The notes: a model not told the origin generated them from the letters alone. Counted from the first letter of the stretch, positions 1 through 9,089 are shown. The stretch: 48,271 nt of DNA from an uncultured Fibrobacterota bacterium (GCA_903876665.1 CAIRAY010000080.1:1-48271); one strand, 5' to 3'. Program-made: numbers and translations.

Positions 1-123
1 CAGGCCCAAAGGCCGAACTCGCACCCCCAAGACGACCGTACACGAAAAAAGCCCCAGTCCGAAGACCAGGGCTCTTGTATTTTCTTTTCGTTCCCGCGAG
101 CAGGCCTTAAGGCCGAACTCGCA
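1..123. repeat. pair of 23-bp direct repeats with hairpin
   Basis: Positions 1-23 and 101-123 are the same 23-bp sequence with two mismatches, exactly 100 bp apart. The second copy contains the perfect palindrome GGCCTTAAGGCC (103-114), flanked by GCGAG (96-100) and CTCGC (118-122), so it can fold as a stem-loop. Both copies lie downstream of pckA, outside any gene. The first copy sits at the window edge, so the array may continue to the left. Confidence 0.7.
45..73 (-). terminator. intrinsic terminator downstream of pckA
   Basis: Read on the minus strand, an AGCCC-TG-GTC / GAC-TG-GGGCT stem (two central G-U wobbles) closes a TTCG tetraloop and is followed by six T (complement of 45-50). The wobbles pair only in minus-strand RNA, so it terminates transcription coming from pckA. 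It lies about 170 bp past the pckA stop, beyond the long inverted repeat at 138-242. Confidence 0.8.
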
Positions 124-137
124 AGCCTGCGACGACG

Positions 138-242
138 GATTCGCCGTCAGGGATGGATGGATACGAGGCGCGAGCGGGCGCCGCATAGTACTCTATGCAA
201 GCTCGCGAGCAACGACGTAGACGCCATCCATCACGGCGAATC
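138..242. repeat. 105-bp nested inverted repeat (possible cruciform)
   Basis: GATTCGCCGT (138-147) pairs with ACGGCGAATC (233-242). GATGGATGG (152-160) pairs with CCATCCATC (224-232). GCGAGC (170-175) pairs with GCTCGC (201-206). The centre is the palindrome GCATAG-TACT-CTATGC (183-198). Together they form a long, interrupted hairpin immediately after the pckA stop codon and before its terminator, so it would lie in the pckA 3' UTR. It could be a dispersed extragenic palindrome or a 3' stabilising structure. Confidence 0.7.
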
Positions 243-245
243 AAA

Positions 246-2054
246 TCAACCCAGGCGCTTTTCGATCGCTTCCAGCTCCGCAACCAGCTCCTTCGGAAGC
301 TTGGCGCCGAACTTTGGATAATGCTCGGCGCGGACGTCGGCAATTTCAGCCTTCCAGCCGGCCACGTCAACAGAAAGGAGTTCCTTCATGTCTTCAGCGG
401 TCACGCCAGCAGGCAGATCAATTCCGTCCACAGTTGGCATCATACCAATTGGGGTCTCGACAAACTTGCCGGTACCATCGCACTGCTCGAATACCCACTT
501 GAGCACGCGGGAATTCTCGCCGTACCCTGGCCAGAGCCATTTGCCTTCCTTCGTCTTGCGGAACCAGTTGACGAAGAAGAACTTCGGCTGGGAAGCCGCT
601 GGAGTCTTTTCGCCCAGTTTGATCCAATGTGTGAAGTAGTCGGCCATGTTGTAGCCACAGAATGGCAGCATGGCGAACGGATCACGACGAACCGAGCCGA
701 CCTTGAGGTCCAGAGCCGCAGCAGTGATCTCGGAACCCACGATGGAGCCCATGAACACGCCGTGGTTCCAGGACTTGGCCTGATGCACGAGAGGAATGGT
801 GGATGGACGACGGCCGCCAAAGAGGATGGCATCGATTGGCACGCCAGCGGGATCTTCCCACTCGGCAGCGATAGCTGGGCACTGTGTCGCAGGAGCGGCA
901 AAGCGGGAGTTGGCATGGGACGAAGGAGCCTGAGCCTTGTTGGCCTTGTCCTGTGTCCATGACTTGCCATTCCAGTCAATCAGCTTGCCTGGAGCGTCAT
1001 AGCCGATGCCTTCCCACCAGACATCGCCATCTTCGGTCAACGCAACGTTGGTGAAGAGGGTGTTCTTGGCAACGGAGTGCATTGCATTTGGATTGGAATC
1101 CATGGAAGTACCAGGAGCCACGCCAAAGAAGCCTGCTTCTGGATTGATTGCATAGAGCTTGCCATCTTTACCAGGCTTCATCCATGCGATATCGTCACCG
1201 ATGGTCTCGACTTTCCAACCAGGGATGGTTGGAACGAGCATGGCGAGATTGGTCTTGCCACAAGCAGATGGGAACGCTGCGGCCACAAACTTGGCCTTGC
1301 CTTCGGGATTGGTGATCTTGAGGATCAACATATGTTCGGCAAGCCAGCCTTCTTTACGTGCAATGACCGAAGCGATACGCAGAGCGAGGCACTTCTTGCC
1401 GAGCAGTGCGTTTCCACCGTAACCGGAACCGTAGGACCAGATGGTCTGTTCTTCGGGGAAATGAGCAATGTACTTCTTGTCGAGAGGAGCACATGGCCAC
1501 TGACCAAGGTCATCCTGACAGGAAAGCTGTGGTTTGCCAACGGAATGCAAGCAAGGAACGAATTCGCCGGCATCACCGAGGACTTCGAGAACCTTGGAGC
1601 CTACGCGAGCCATGATATGCATGGAAGTGACCACGTATTCGGAATCGGAGATTTCAACGCCGATCTTGGCGATTGGAGAACCGATAGGACCCATGGAGAA
1701 AGGAATCACGTACATGGTACGGCCCTTCATGCAGCCCTTGTAGAGCTTTTTCATGATGTCTTTCAGTTCGGATGGGTCGATCCAATTGTTGGTGGGACCC
1801 GCGTCATCCTTGGACTTCGAAGCAATGTAGGTGCGGTTTTCAACGCGGGCTACATCGGAAGCGTCGGAACGGAACAAGAAGGAATTTGGGCGCTTCTTGA
1901 GTGGGGTGGCGAGACCGGCGTCAACCATGATTTTAATCATGGAGTCGTATTCGGCCTTGGTGCCATTGCACCAGACGATGGAATCAGGTTGAGTCATCTT
2001 GGCGATTTCGTCAACCCAAGCAACTAGCTTGGCATGCTTGGTTGGAGCAGTCAT
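246..2054 (-). CDS. pckA: phosphoenolpyruvate carboxykinase (GTP)
   Basis: The 602-residue protein matches the length and motifs of GTP-dependent PEPCK, which interconverts oxaloacetate and phosphoenolpyruvate in the cytoplasm. The kinase P-loop FPSACGKTN spans residues 261-269 and includes the mobile active-site Cys265. The metal-binding GDDIAWM (286-292) and the Arg-rich FGGRRPST segment are also present. In succinate-forming anaerobes the enzyme usually works in the carboxylating direction, which is an inference here. The reading frame stays open upstream, but the start at 2054 is chosen because AAAGGA lies 7 nt before it and known family members begin near this point. comM lies 116 bp upstream on the same strand, leaving room for a separate pckA promoter. 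An inverted repeat and a terminator follow. Confidence 0.96.
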   Translation of the reverse strand: MTAPTKHAKLVAWVDEIAKMTQPDSIVWCNGTKAEYDSMIKIMVDAGLATPLKKRPNSFLFRSDASDVARVENRTYIASKSKDDAGPTNNWIDPSELKDIMKKLYKGCMKGRTMYVIPFSMGPIGSPIAKIGVEISDSEYVVTSMHIMARVGSKVLEVLGDAGEFVPCLHSVGKPQLSCQDDLGQWPCAPLDKKYIAHFPEEQTIWSYGSGYGGNALLGKKCLALRIASVIARKEGWLAEHMLILKITNPEGKAKFVAAAFPSACGKTNLAMLVPTIPGWKVETIGDDIAWMKPGKDGKLYAINPEAGFFGVAPGTSMDSNPNAMHSVAKNTLFTNVALTEDGDVWWEGIGYDAPGKLIDWNGKSWTQDKANKAQAPSSHANSRFAAPATQCPAIAAEWEDPAGVPIDAILFGGRRPSTIPLVHQAKSWNHGVFMGSIVGSEITAAALDLKVGSVRRDPFAMLPFCGYNMADYFTHWIKLGEKTPAASQPKFFFVNWFRKTKEGKWLWPGYGENSRVLKWVFEQCDGTGKFVETPIGMMPTVDGIDLPAGVTAEDMKELLSVDVAGWKAEIADVRAEHYPKFGAKLPKELVAELEAIEKRLG

Positions 2055-2170
2055 TTGATTTCCTTTAGGAGGTGAAGTGACAGGGATACTGGACAAACGG
2101 GTAAAACTTAGATTCTTTTTTAAGCCAAAATACACCCCAACACAACATTTACATAAAACCATCAAAACGG

Positions 2171-3685
2171 CTAGAGGAGCCGGTATTGCACCGCCTCAGC
2201 AATGTCCTCCTTTTTGATCACCTCGCCCATCCGCAAATCCGCGATGGTCCTTGCCACCTTAAGCACCCGAAACACTCCCCGGGTTGAAAGCTTGAGCCGG
2301 TTGGCTGCCTGCTTAAGCAAGGCTTCTTCCTCAGTTCCCAAGCGACAGTGGGCCCTCAGGAGATCCCCGGACAGCTGAGAGTTCCATACCCACTGGGAAT
2401 TCCCCTCAAACCGTAGTTTTTGCCAGGCTAGAGCCCTTTGCACCCTTTCTGCGATGGTGGCAGAGGATTCCCCCGAAGAAACCCGCAATAGATCGAAGGG
2501 TTGAATCGGAACTTGGATCTGCAGGTCGATCCGGTCCAGCATGGGGCCCGAAATCCGGCTACGGTAACGGGTGACATCGCCAGGTGCACAGCCACATTCC
2601 CTCGATGGATCCAGGCTGTAGCCACAAGGGCAAGGATTCATGGCGGCCCCCAAAAGGAACCTCGCGGGCCAGGTTATGGTCTCCTGCGCCCGGGCCACGG
2701 TGACTTCGCCCGCTTCCAGGGGTTGCCGCAATCCCTCGATACTCGCCCGGGAAAACTCCGGAAACTCATCCAAAAACAGCAAGCCATTGTGAGCGAGGCT
2801 TATTTCGCCGGGCCTGGGGTTTCGGCCTCCACCCACCAGGGAAACGGAAGAAGCGGTATGATGCGGTGCTCGGAAGGGGCGTTTTTCCAGGAGACCTCCA
2901 CCGGCCTGCAAATTTCCGCTACAGGAGTGGATCATGGTGGTTTCGATGGCTTCCTGCGGGAACATGGGAGGCAGGATTCCTGGCAGGCATTGGGCGCACA
3001 TGGTCTTGCCCGCACCGGGAGAACCCACCATCAAAAAATGATGCCACCCGACCGCAACAATCTCCAATGCGCGACGGACCCCCAGCATTCCTTGGACACC
3101 GGAAAAATCCGGGCAGGAAACGCTTTGCAGCGAGGGGGTTTTGACTTGATTTCCGCCTTTGCGAAAGGAACCAGAGACGTTTCCCGCCAAGCCTTCGAGA
3201 CAATCGACCAGAGAATTCACTCCCATTACATCTAAACCATCAACAGCCAATGCTTCTTCGGCATTTGCCAGGGGAACAATTAAACGCTTCCCCAGTTTAT
3301 GCGCACAAAGTGCCATGGAAAGGACACCCCGGATCGGTTGCACATTTCCATCGAGCGAAAGCTCCCCAATCATCAACACATCGGAGGCTTGGTTACATTC
3401 AAACTGCTCCGTAGCCAGCAACAATCCCACCGCCAAAGCCAAATCAAAAGCGCTCCCTTCCTTGCGGATATCTGCGGGAGCGAGGTTCACCGTAATCCTG
3501 CGGCTCATGGGTTGGAATCCTGACGAGCGGAGAGCGGAAACAACACGTTCACGCGATTCCCGGACTGCGCTATCCGGAAGCCCTACCATGGAAAACCCCG
3601 GAAGCCCCAGGGAGCTATCCACTTCAATCACCACGGGCACGGAATGGATCCCGGCAACCGTGGCGGAAAATACTTTTCGAACCAT
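2171..3685 (-). CDS. comM: YifB/ComM-family Mg-chelatase-like AAA+ ATPase
   Basis: The 504-residue protein has the full YifB/ComM layout: an N-terminal Lon-protease-like domain (residues 1-170), a Mg-chelatase-type AAA+ module with Walker [10 protein letters not shown] (221-229) and Walker [11 protein letters not shown], and the C-terminal Mg_chelatase_C region. ComM is a hexameric helicase that promotes branch migration during natural transformation in Vibrio and Haemophilus; homologues occur in many bacteria not known to be competent. AAAGG lies upstream of the ATG at 3685. spoVG is 102 bp upstream and pckA 116 bp downstream, all on the minus strand, with no strong terminator between them. 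Family assignment is firm; a role in DNA uptake here is inferred, though pilT and pilC lie nearby. Confidence 0.93.
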   Translation of the reverse strand: MVRKVFSATVAGIHSVPVVIEVDSSLGLPGFSMVGLPDSAVRESRERVVSALRSSGFQPMSRRITVNLAPADIRKEGSAFDLALAVGLLLATEQFECNQASDVLMIGELSLDGNVQPIRGVLSMALCAHKLGKRLIVPLANAEEALAVDGLDVMGVNSLVDCLEGLAGNVSGSFRKGGNQVKTPSLQSVSCPDFSGVQGMLGVRRALEIVAVGWHHFLMVGSPGAGKTMCAQCLPGILPPMFPQEAIETTMIHSCSGNLQAGGGLLEKRPFRAPHHTASSVSLVGGGRNPRPGEISLAHNGLLFLDEFPEFSRASIEGLRQPLEAGEVTVARAQETITWPARFLLGAAMNPCPCGYSLDPSRECGCAPGDVTRYRSRISGPMLDRIDLQIQVPIQPFDLLRVSSGESSATIAERVQRALAWQKLRFEGNSQWVWNSQLSGDLLRAHCRLGTEEEALLKQAANRLKLSTRGVFRVLKVARTIADLRMGEVIKKEDIAEAVQYRLL

Positions 3686-3787
3686 TGTTTTTGAACCTTT
3701 TCAATCCGACAGGAACCGCCAGTTTACCAACCAAGGAAGACCAGAACAACGATTCCCGCCGGACGACAAGAGGGCTACACTTTGCCC

Positions 3788-4126
3788 CTATTTTCCAGAT
3801 TTTGCGTCGTGAACTTGAGCCTGGTAAGACTCGAGAACCAGTTGTTCAATATGGTCCCGGAGCTCGCGGGTGACCGGATAAAACAGGCTGCGGTAATCCT
3901 CCCCTTTATATCCTGGATCATTAGGGTACGAGACGAATAACCCATTGGCCCCGTCCACGATCCGCAGGCCAGTCAATTGTAGCTGGTCATTGAGAACCAC
4001 CCGGGCGAATGCTTTAGTTTTTCCGACTTGCTCCTTGAGCAAGTAGACTTGGACTGCTGTCGCTTGAAGACGCTCGATATCCGGGCTGATTGCAACATCG
4101 GACTCTTGGGTTTGTTTTTTTGCCAT
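3788..4126 (-). CDS. spoVG: SpoVG-family regulator
   Basis: The 112-residue protein carries the conserved SpoVG core, with LTGLRIVDGANGLFVSYP at about residues 51-68 followed by a YRSLFYPVTRELRDHIEQLV segment. SpoVG proteins are small site-specific nucleic-acid-binding regulators, best known in Bacillus, Staphylococcus and Borrelia, and also present in non-spore-formers. The ATG at 4126 has AAGGAG seven nt upstream. An in-frame extension to 4180 lacks this site and adds a sequence unlike the family. The N-terminal 25 residues are polar and variable, and the C-terminus ends KSGK. The shared intergenic region with the divergent gene at 4292 contains several palindromes that could be its own operators. 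Confidence 0.92.
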   Translation of the reverse strand: MAKKQTQESDVAISPDIERLQATAVQVYLLKEQVGKTKAFARVVLNDQLQLTGLRIVDGANGLFVSYPNDPGYKGEDYRSLFYPVTRELRDHIEQLVLESYQAQVHDAKSGK

Positions 4127-4231
4127 TCGAAAACTCCTTTTGTTTGAGTGACAGGGGAGCAATCGCAAAAGATGTGCCATTTACTTACTGGTCAATTCCC
4201 TTTGATTTATGGAGATTGATTAGATTGAGAG

Positions 4232-4276
4232 AGTGATCAAAAGTGATTAATCACTGACTAATCGATATTGATCAAT
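4232..4276. promoter_or_regulatory. palindrome cluster in divergent promoter region
   Basis: Between spoVG and the gene at 4292 lie the perfect 14-bp palindrome AGTGATTAATCACT (4242-4255) and the perfect 10-bp palindrome ATTGATCAAT (4267-4276), with further TGATCA/TGATTA half-sites around them. Spacing and symmetry suggest binding sites for a dimeric regulator. The TTGAT/ATCAA half-sites recall Crp/Fnr boxes, but no full Fnr consensus is present. Confidence 0.5.
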
Positions 4277-4291
4277 AACGAGAGCGAGCCC

Positions 4292-5092
4292 ATGAAACAG
4301 AGCGATGAAATTGAGTCCTTAATTGAAAGCGCCTACGAAGGCGTGCCATCCATCGATTGCAGCGGATGCTCGGGCGACTGTTGCGTGAGCCCCACCATGA
4401 CCGCGCCAGAGTTTGTACGCATGATGCACTGGGCCCGGGAAAACTTCGGCTTGGAAAAGTTGACCGAAATTTTGATGCAGCCTTCGCGTGAACACTTTCT
4501 TTATGCGGACAATGCCTTCTGCCGCTTCCAGGATCCCGGCGGACTCTGCACCAGCTATCAAGGCCGGGCCATTGCCTGCAGGCTTCACGGTCACGAAGCC
4601 ATGCGCGCATTTGCCTCGGAGGGTACTGAATTTTGCACCCGCAACCCCAGTGGAAATACCGCCATGACCAGCGAGCAGGTGGAGCCATTGATCGAAAACA
4701 TCCGCAAAGCATTATCGCTTTCTGGAATCCCCTATTCTTCACCCTACTTCTTGATCAGTCTTAATTTGGAGTGCTGGCTCGATTTTGCTTACCATCCGGA
4801 ATGGAGCAAAGACCGCCCCGCACTTTTGCCTACCCGCCAGTATCTGGATCAATTCATTGAGTTACCCAAACTCCCCCAGCACCGCTGCAACACCACCCTG
4901 GAAGGGAAGCTGAACACTATTGACAAATTATTTGCCGCCATTGAAAAGGAAGACTCCGCCCGCATCGAAGCCCTGTTGCAGGAGCTCCATGACGACTTCC
5001 CTTCCTGTGGCTCTTATTTCCTGGAAGAGCTCGCGGCCATGAAAGAGATGTTCCGCCCTAGTCCCGCAAACGCAGAAGGCGTAGGGTCCTAA
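4292..5092 (+). CDS. YkgJ-type Cys-cluster (zinc/iron-chelating) protein
   Basis: The 266-residue protein opens with the C-x2-C-x3-CC cluster (Cys23, Cys26, Cys30, Cys31) and continues with later Cys residues in the FCRFQDPGGLCTSYQGRAIACR region. This is the pattern of YkgJ/Flit-type proteins, predicted to bind Zn or an Fe-S centre. Their biochemical role is not established. The C-terminal half (from about residue 150) is longer than minimal YkgJ proteins and unassigned. An in-frame TTG at 4268 would overlap the upstream palindrome; the ATG at 4292 has a weak GAGCGAG upstream and is preferred. It is a single gene, convergent with the exported-protein gene that ends 7 bp downstream, with no obvious terminator between them. 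Confidence 0.8.
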   Translation: MKQSDEIESLIESAYEGVPSIDCSGCSGDCCVSPTMTAPEFVRMMHWARENFGLEKLTEILMQPSREHFLYADNAFCRFQDPGGLCTSYQGRAIACRLHGHEAMRAFASEGTEFCTRNPSGNTAMTSEQVEPLIENIRKALSLSGIPYSSPYFLISLNLECWLDFAYHPEWSKDRPALLPTRQYLDQFIELPKLPQHRCNTTLEGKLNTIDKLFAAIEKEDSARIEALLQELHDDFPSCGSYFLEELAAMKEMFRPSPANAEGVGS

Positions 5093-5099
5093 AATCGGA

Positions 5100-5873
5100 T
5101 TACTGGATGCGCTCGAGCCATAATCCACGGAAGGTCCGGAACCGCAGCACCCGGAACCCTTGAGTGGTTACCCAGGCTTCAGCGATGGCTCCGTCTTCAC
5201 GCTCAAAGCGCACCTGCGCGGCTTCGACTTCGTCGATTTTGAGACGGCTTGCGGTGACCCAGCCTCGAACGACGGATTGCCTGCGCACATAGGGCATTTC
5301 CCACTGGCTATCCATGATGCGAAACCGGACTTCCGAGGGATTTTGCATGAGGCGGACCGCGATGGGAAGCAGCAATTCTTCGGGCAGGGCCAGTTCCTTC
5401 AACTCATGGACCCCGTCTCCATAAATGGGCGAATGGAATTCAATTTTTGAGCTTCCCTTGGCAAAAGTACCCCGGGTCCAGTCGTTTTCACCCCGCCCGC
5501 TACGGACGGTGTTAGACCAGATGGGATCGGGCAAGGGTGAAGGCGTGGAGGTCCTTTTGCTCAAAACAACGGCGCTCCAGGAAAAGGCCGTGTCCGAACT
5601 GGAATAATGCGCATCAAGCGTGACGCGGTCGGCCATGAGCGTCTGCCCCGAAATTACCGCAGGAGCCAAACGGCCACTTCCTTTGAAAACGGGAACGGAA
5701 TCCATGATGACGACCACGGAAAACTCGCGGGTTGTGTCTCCCACGGGGCCTTTGGCGTTAAACCAGGCTGTTTCTGCATGAATGGCAGAAAGAAAGCCAA
5801 CAAAAAACACGAAAAACGCAACCTTTCCAAAAAAGGTTGCGCCAATTGTCGAACGACCGAATGGTTTAACCAT
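5100..5873 (-). CDS. exported protein of unknown function, coupled to flgM
   Basis: The 257-residue protein has an N-terminal signal peptide: basic start, hydrophobic VAFFVFFVGFLSA, and likely cleavage after Ala33 in IHA-ET. The rest is predicted soluble and beta-rich with many Arg, Trp and Val residues and no Cys pairs or catalytic motif that I recognise. Its ATG overlaps the flgM stop by 8 nt (ATGGTTAA), implying translational coupling and co-transcription from the sigma-28 promoter at 6204-6230. This context suggests a periplasmic or cell-surface protein made together with late flagellar genes; the function is unknown. Confidence 0.75.
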   Translation of the reverse strand: MVKPFGRSTIGATFFGKVAFFVFFVGFLSAIHAETAWFNAKGPVGDTTREFSVVVIMDSVPVFKGSGRLAPAVISGQTLMADRVTLDAHYSSSDTAFSWSAVVLSKRTSTPSPLPDPIWSNTVRSGRGENDWTRGTFAKGSSKIEFHSPIYGDGVHELKELALPEELLLPIAVRLMQNPSEVRFRIMDSQWEMPYVRRQSVVRGWVTASRLKIDEVEAAQVRFEREDGAIAEAWVTTQGFRVLRFRTFRGLWLERIQ

Positions 5874-6180
5874 TAACCCCGAACTCCTTCAACAGCCGTT
5901 CAGCCAGCTGATCCCGGAACTCAGGAGTATTGTAATAGCCACTTTGAACCCGGGCTTTGACCTCAGCTACGCGAGTTTCGCGAACCTCGGGCAATGCCTG
6001 GGCATGGGCAACCACTCGATCCGTTTCCGAAGCGGAGCGGGCCGCTTTGGAAATGGTTACCGAATCCGAGGAGCGTGAGGGACCAACGGAGCCTTCGCTC
6101 TTCTTTTCTGGCTTTGCGCCACCAGCCTTCTGCACATCTCGGATTGCGCCAGACTGAAAGAATGCATCTGTAATTCTCAT
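5866..6180 (-). CDS. flgM: FlgM-family anti-sigma-28 factor
   Basis: The 104-residue protein matches FlgM: a polar, disordered N-terminal half with the SDSVTISKAARSASE segment, then the conserved C-terminal helices (about residues 58-101) with the motif VRETRVAEVKARVQSGYY. FlgM holds the flagellar sigma factor FliA inactive until the hook is complete and is then secreted. AGGAG lies upstream of the ATG at 6180. A near-perfect sigma-28 promoter precedes it, matching the autoregulatory arrangement known for flgM in enterobacteria. It overlaps the next gene by 8 nt. No other flagellar gene is adjacent; a rod-type protein occurs at 43156. Confidence 0.85.
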   Translation of the reverse strand: MRITDAFFQSGAIRDVQKAGGAKPEKKSEGSVGPSRSSDSVTISKAARSASETDRVVAHAQALPEVRETRVAEVKARVQSGYYNTPEFRDQLAERLLKEFGVNG

Positions 6181-6203
6181 ACGAATAACTCCTACTACTT
6201 ACT

Positions 6204-6230
6204 ATATCGGCAAGTTTTACTTCAACTTTA
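6204..6230 (-). promoter_or_regulatory. sigma-28 (FliA) promoter of flgM
   Basis: On the minus strand TAAAGTTG (complement of 6223-6230), an 11-bp spacer and GCCGATAT (complement of 6204-6211) match the flagellar sigma-28 consensus TAAAGTTT-N11-GCCGATAA at 14 of 16 positions with the exact spacer. The predicted transcript would start near 6197 and give a short leader containing the flgM ribosome-binding site. Confidence 0.85.
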
Positions 6231-6256
6231 ACCTTAACCTCGCCTTTTTTCAATCA

Positions 6257-7459
6257 CTATTCGACGGTTTCGCCCATGCTGAACATCGGCATGTACATGG
6301 CGACCAGGATAAAACCGATTACAATTCCAAGGAAAACGATGATGAGTGGCTCGATCATTGCCGTCAGAGATTCGACTGCGGCGTCCACTTCTTCATCATA
6401 AAAGTCCGCTACCTTGGTGAGCATGGTCCCCAGACCACCGGTTTTTTCACCCACAGCAACCATCTGCACCACCATCCCTGGGAAAATCCCGACTTCCTTC
6501 ATGGGCTCGGCAATGGGCTTTCCACCCGCGATCTGTTCGCGGATATACATGATCGCCTTTTCGACCACCACATTTCCGGAAGTTTTGGCGGTGACCTCAA
6601 GCGCATCCATAATGGACACGCCCGAGTTGAGCAAGGTGCCCACCGTGCGGGAAAAACGCGAGATGGCGGATTTGACTTCGAGCTCCTTGATTTTGGGAGC
6701 CTTGATTTTGAAGTTGTCGAAAGCCCAACGACCACCGGGAGTTTTGAGCGCCTGAACAAAACCAATAATGCCACCAATCACCAGAATCAAAAGCAACAGA
6801 AAGTAGTTCTGCAGAAAGTCGGAGATCCCAACCACCAGTGCGGTAGGACCAGGCAAAGCCTTGCCACCTGATTTAAAGATTTCGGCGAACTTGGGCACCA
6901 CCAAAGTCAGCAAAACCGTAACCACGACAATCGCCACGATCATGACGATCACAGGGTAGGTCATCGCTCCTTTAACCTTGCGCTTCAAGCGTTCATTGGC
7001 TTCGCCGTAGTCCGCCAAGCGATTGAGGATGGCCTCGAGCGCACCACCGGCCTCACCCGCAGCCACCATGTGCACATACAGTTTGCTGAAAACCTTGGGG
7101 TGCATGGCCAGGGCTTGGGAAAGATTGGTACCGCCCGAAACGCTTGCGGCCACGCGGCGGATGACTTCCTGCATGGCAGGGTTTTCACACTGTTCTTCGA
7201 GCACCTGAAGGGCATTCAGCAATGCAAGGCCTGCAGAATTCATTACCGCAAATTGCCGGGTAAAGCGGGCCAGATCGGTGGATTTGATGCCCGAGCCCAT
7301 CTGGAAACCTTTTGCCCCCAGCGCTTTTTTCTTGACGGTCACATCGGTTAAGCGCTTGCGCCGGACCAAGGAAATAGCAACTTCCTGGGAGGCGGCCTCC
7401 ACTTCTCCGGTCTCAAATTTTCCCGAGGGATTTTTCCCTTTGTAATCCCATTTTGCCAT
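6257..7459 (-). CDS. pilC: type IV pilus/type II secretion inner-membrane platform protein
   Basis: The 400-residue protein is a complete PilC/GspF family member with two repeated T2SSF domains (about residues 68-190 and 270-390), each followed by hydrophobic membrane segments (VIVMIVAIVVVTVLLTLVV and IIVFLGIVIGFILVAMY). The segments GGALEAILNRLADY and GGLGTMLTKVADFYDEEV are the paired family signatures. PilC anchors the extension and retraction ATPases at the base of the pilus. The start is 3 bp after the pilT stop, so the two genes are co-transcribed. No pilB, pilD or pilin gene is adjacent. A 76-bp gap with the sigma-28 promoter separates it from flgM. Confidence 0.94.
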   Translation of the reverse strand: MAKWDYKGKNPSGKFETGEVEAASQEVAISLVRRKRLTDVTVKKKALGAKGFQMGSGIKSTDLARFTRQFAVMNSAGLALLNALQVLEEQCENPAMQEVIRRVAASVSGGTNLSQALAMHPKVFSKLYVHMVAAGEAGGALEAILNRLADYGEANERLKRKVKGAMTYPVIVMIVAIVVVTVLLTLVVPKFAEIFKSGGKALPGPTALVVGISDFLQNYFLLLLILVIGGIIGFVQALKTPGGRWAFDNFKIKAPKIKELEVKSAISRFSRTVGTLLNSGVSIMDALEVTAKTSGNVVVEKAIMYIREQIAGGKPIAEPMKEVGIFPGMVVQMVAVGEKTGGLGTMLTKVADFYDEEVDAAVESLTAMIEPLIIVFLGIVIGFILVAMYMPMFSMGETVE

Positions 7460-7462
7460 AAA

Positions 7463-8530
7463 CTATATCCCTTTGTCCTGCATAAGTCTTTCAAGCTGGT
7501 CTGGATTGGATGACTTTGCCAAGGCATCTGCGCGGGCAAGCTTGCCTTCTTTGACCAACTCGATCATCCGCCCGTTCATGGTGTTCATTCCCCACTTCTG
7601 GCTGATTTCCAGAATGGATTCGATCTGATGCACCTTGTCGTCACGGATCAGTGCCCGGATAGAAGGGATCACATTCATGATTTCAAAACACATGACGCGG
7701 CCACCGCCCACCTTGGGAAGCAAGGTTTGACAGATGACCCCTTGTAGGACAAAGGAAAGCTGTGCACGGATGGTTTGCTGTTCGCCCTTGGGAAAAGCGT
7801 CCACAATGCGGTTGATGGTCTGGACCGCTGAATTGGTATGGAGAGTCGCAAAAGTCAAATGACCCGTTTCGGCAATAGTCATGGCCGCACGGATGGTGTC
7901 GAGATCGCGCATTTCGCCAATTAGAACCACATCGGGATCTTGGCGAAGGGCCATTTTAAGAGCTTGGGAGAAGGAGCTGGTGTCGGAACCGACCTCGCGT
8001 TGATTGACCATGCACTTCTGGTGCTTGTGCAAAAACTCGATGGGGTCCTCAACGGTAAGAATATGCTCTTGGCGCTCCCGGTTGATCTTGTCGATCATGG
8101 CGGCCAAGGTGGTTGATTTTCCCGAACCCGTCGAGCCGGTAACCAGCACGAGGCCCGAGGGGCGACGAGTAAAGTCGGCGATGATCTCAGGCAGACCTAA
8201 ATCCTTGAAAGGACGGATATCCAAGGGAATAATGCGCAACGCCAAACCCACACAGCCACGCTGGAGGTAGGCATTGGCACGGAACCGGGCAAGATTGCTG
8301 ACGCCAAAGGAGAAATCGCACTCTTTGGATTGCTCGAAGCTCTTTTTTTGCACCTCGTTCATCAAAGAATAAGACATTCGCATGGTTTCGTTGGGGGACA
8401 ATTTGTCGACACCCAGCGGAATCAATTTTCCGCTTAATCGAAGCAGAGGGGGGCTTCCCGCAGTCAAATGAAGATCAGAACCGCCACGTTTGACCAATTC
8501 CGACAGAAGTTCCTGAATATTATACGGCAT
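7463..8530 (-). CDS. pilT: twitching motility retraction ATPase PilT
   Basis: The 355-residue protein has all PilT hallmarks: Walker A GSTGSGKST (residues 132-140), the Asp box around DPDVVLIGEMRD (Walker B), the His box TGHLTFATLHTNSA, and a C-terminal AIRNLIRE-like region here reading SIRALIRDDKVHQI. PilT hydrolyses ATP to depolymerise type IV pili, driving twitching motility and DNA uptake. It is followed at once by pilC. No Shine-Dalgarno precedes the ATG at 8530; a TATACT box ends 9 nt upstream, suggesting a very short or absent leader. It is divergent from the thioredoxin-like gene at 8580, with only 49 bp between starts. Confidence 0.96.
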   Translation of the reverse strand: MPYNIQELLSELVKRGGSDLHLTAGSPPLLRLSGKLIPLGVDKLSPNETMRMSYSLMNEVQKKSFEQSKECDFSFGVSNLARFRANAYLQRGCVGLALRIIPLDIRPFKDLGLPEIIADFTRRPSGLVLVTGSTGSGKSTTLAAMIDKINRERQEHILTVEDPIEFLHKHQKCMVNQREVGSDTSSFSQALKMALRQDPDVVLIGEMRDLDTIRAAMTIAETGHLTFATLHTNSAVQTINRIVDAFPKGEQQTIRAQLSFVLQGVICQTLLPKVGGGRVMCFEIMNVIPSIRALIRDDKVHQIESILEISQKWGMNTMNGRMIELVKEGKLARADALAKSSNPDQLERLMQDKGI

Positions 8531-8579
8531 ATGGGAATAAGTATATTATTTTCGCTTCCATCTCCGAGGTATTCTCACT

Positions 8580-9089
8580 ATGAATCGACGATTCTGGATT
8601 CCGATCGCCATTTTTCTATTCCTGGCACTGTGGTGGACGCTGTCCAATCCACCCCCCTCCCAGCAGTTGGTGTCTACGCAGGCCGAGAATTTCCATCTCC
8701 CGGAAATCATGACAGGGAAAGTCGATAGTCTAAGTGCCTATTCCGGAAAAGTGCGACTCGTGGTGTTTTGGGCCACCTGGTGCGCCCCCTGCCTCGCCGA
8801 GATTCCCAATCTGATCCAGCTGCAACAAGCCTTCGGGAACCGGGGGTTTCAAATCATTGCAATCGCCGTAGAAAGCGACCCGGCAGAGGTTGCAGCCCTA
8901 GTCAGGGTTCATCCCTTCAATTATCCCTTGCTGGCCGCAAACCCAGAAGTCATTGCGAGCTTTGGCGGCGTATCCTCCATCCCCACATCCTTCCTGATCA
9001 ATCGGCAAGGCGTCATTCTGGGTATGATCCCGGGACTGGTGGATTACGAGGAAATGGAAAAGCTCATTTTGCCCGAACTGGGTGGATAG
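8580..9089 (+). CDS. membrane-anchored TlpA/ResA-like thioredoxin-fold protein
   Basis: The 169-residue protein has an N-terminal membrane anchor (residues 5-21) and a periplasmic thioredoxin-like domain with the redox motif WCAPC (Cys68, Cys71) and the cis-Pro region SSIPTSFLINRQG. TlpA/ResA/CcmG proteins reduce specific periplasmic disulfides, often apocytochrome c thiols. No cytochrome maturation gene is adjacent, so the partner is unknown. GAGGT lies 9 nt upstream of the ATG. It is divergent from pilT and about 110 bp before the first esterase gene. Confidence 0.88.
   Translation: MNRRFWIPIAIFLFLALWWTLSNPPPSQQLVSTQAENFHLPEIMTGKVDSLSAYSGKVRLVVFWATWCAPCLAEIPNLIQLQQAFGNRGFQIIAIAVESDPAEVAALVRVHPFNYPLLAANPEVIASFGGVSSIPTSFLINRQGVILGMIPGLVDYEEMEKLILPELGG

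Noticed and set aside
1077-2027. Long open frame (316 codons) on the plus strand antisense to pckA
   Set aside because: pckA is strongly supported by motifs and length; the antisense frame has no known domain or ribosome-binding site and arises from codon bias.
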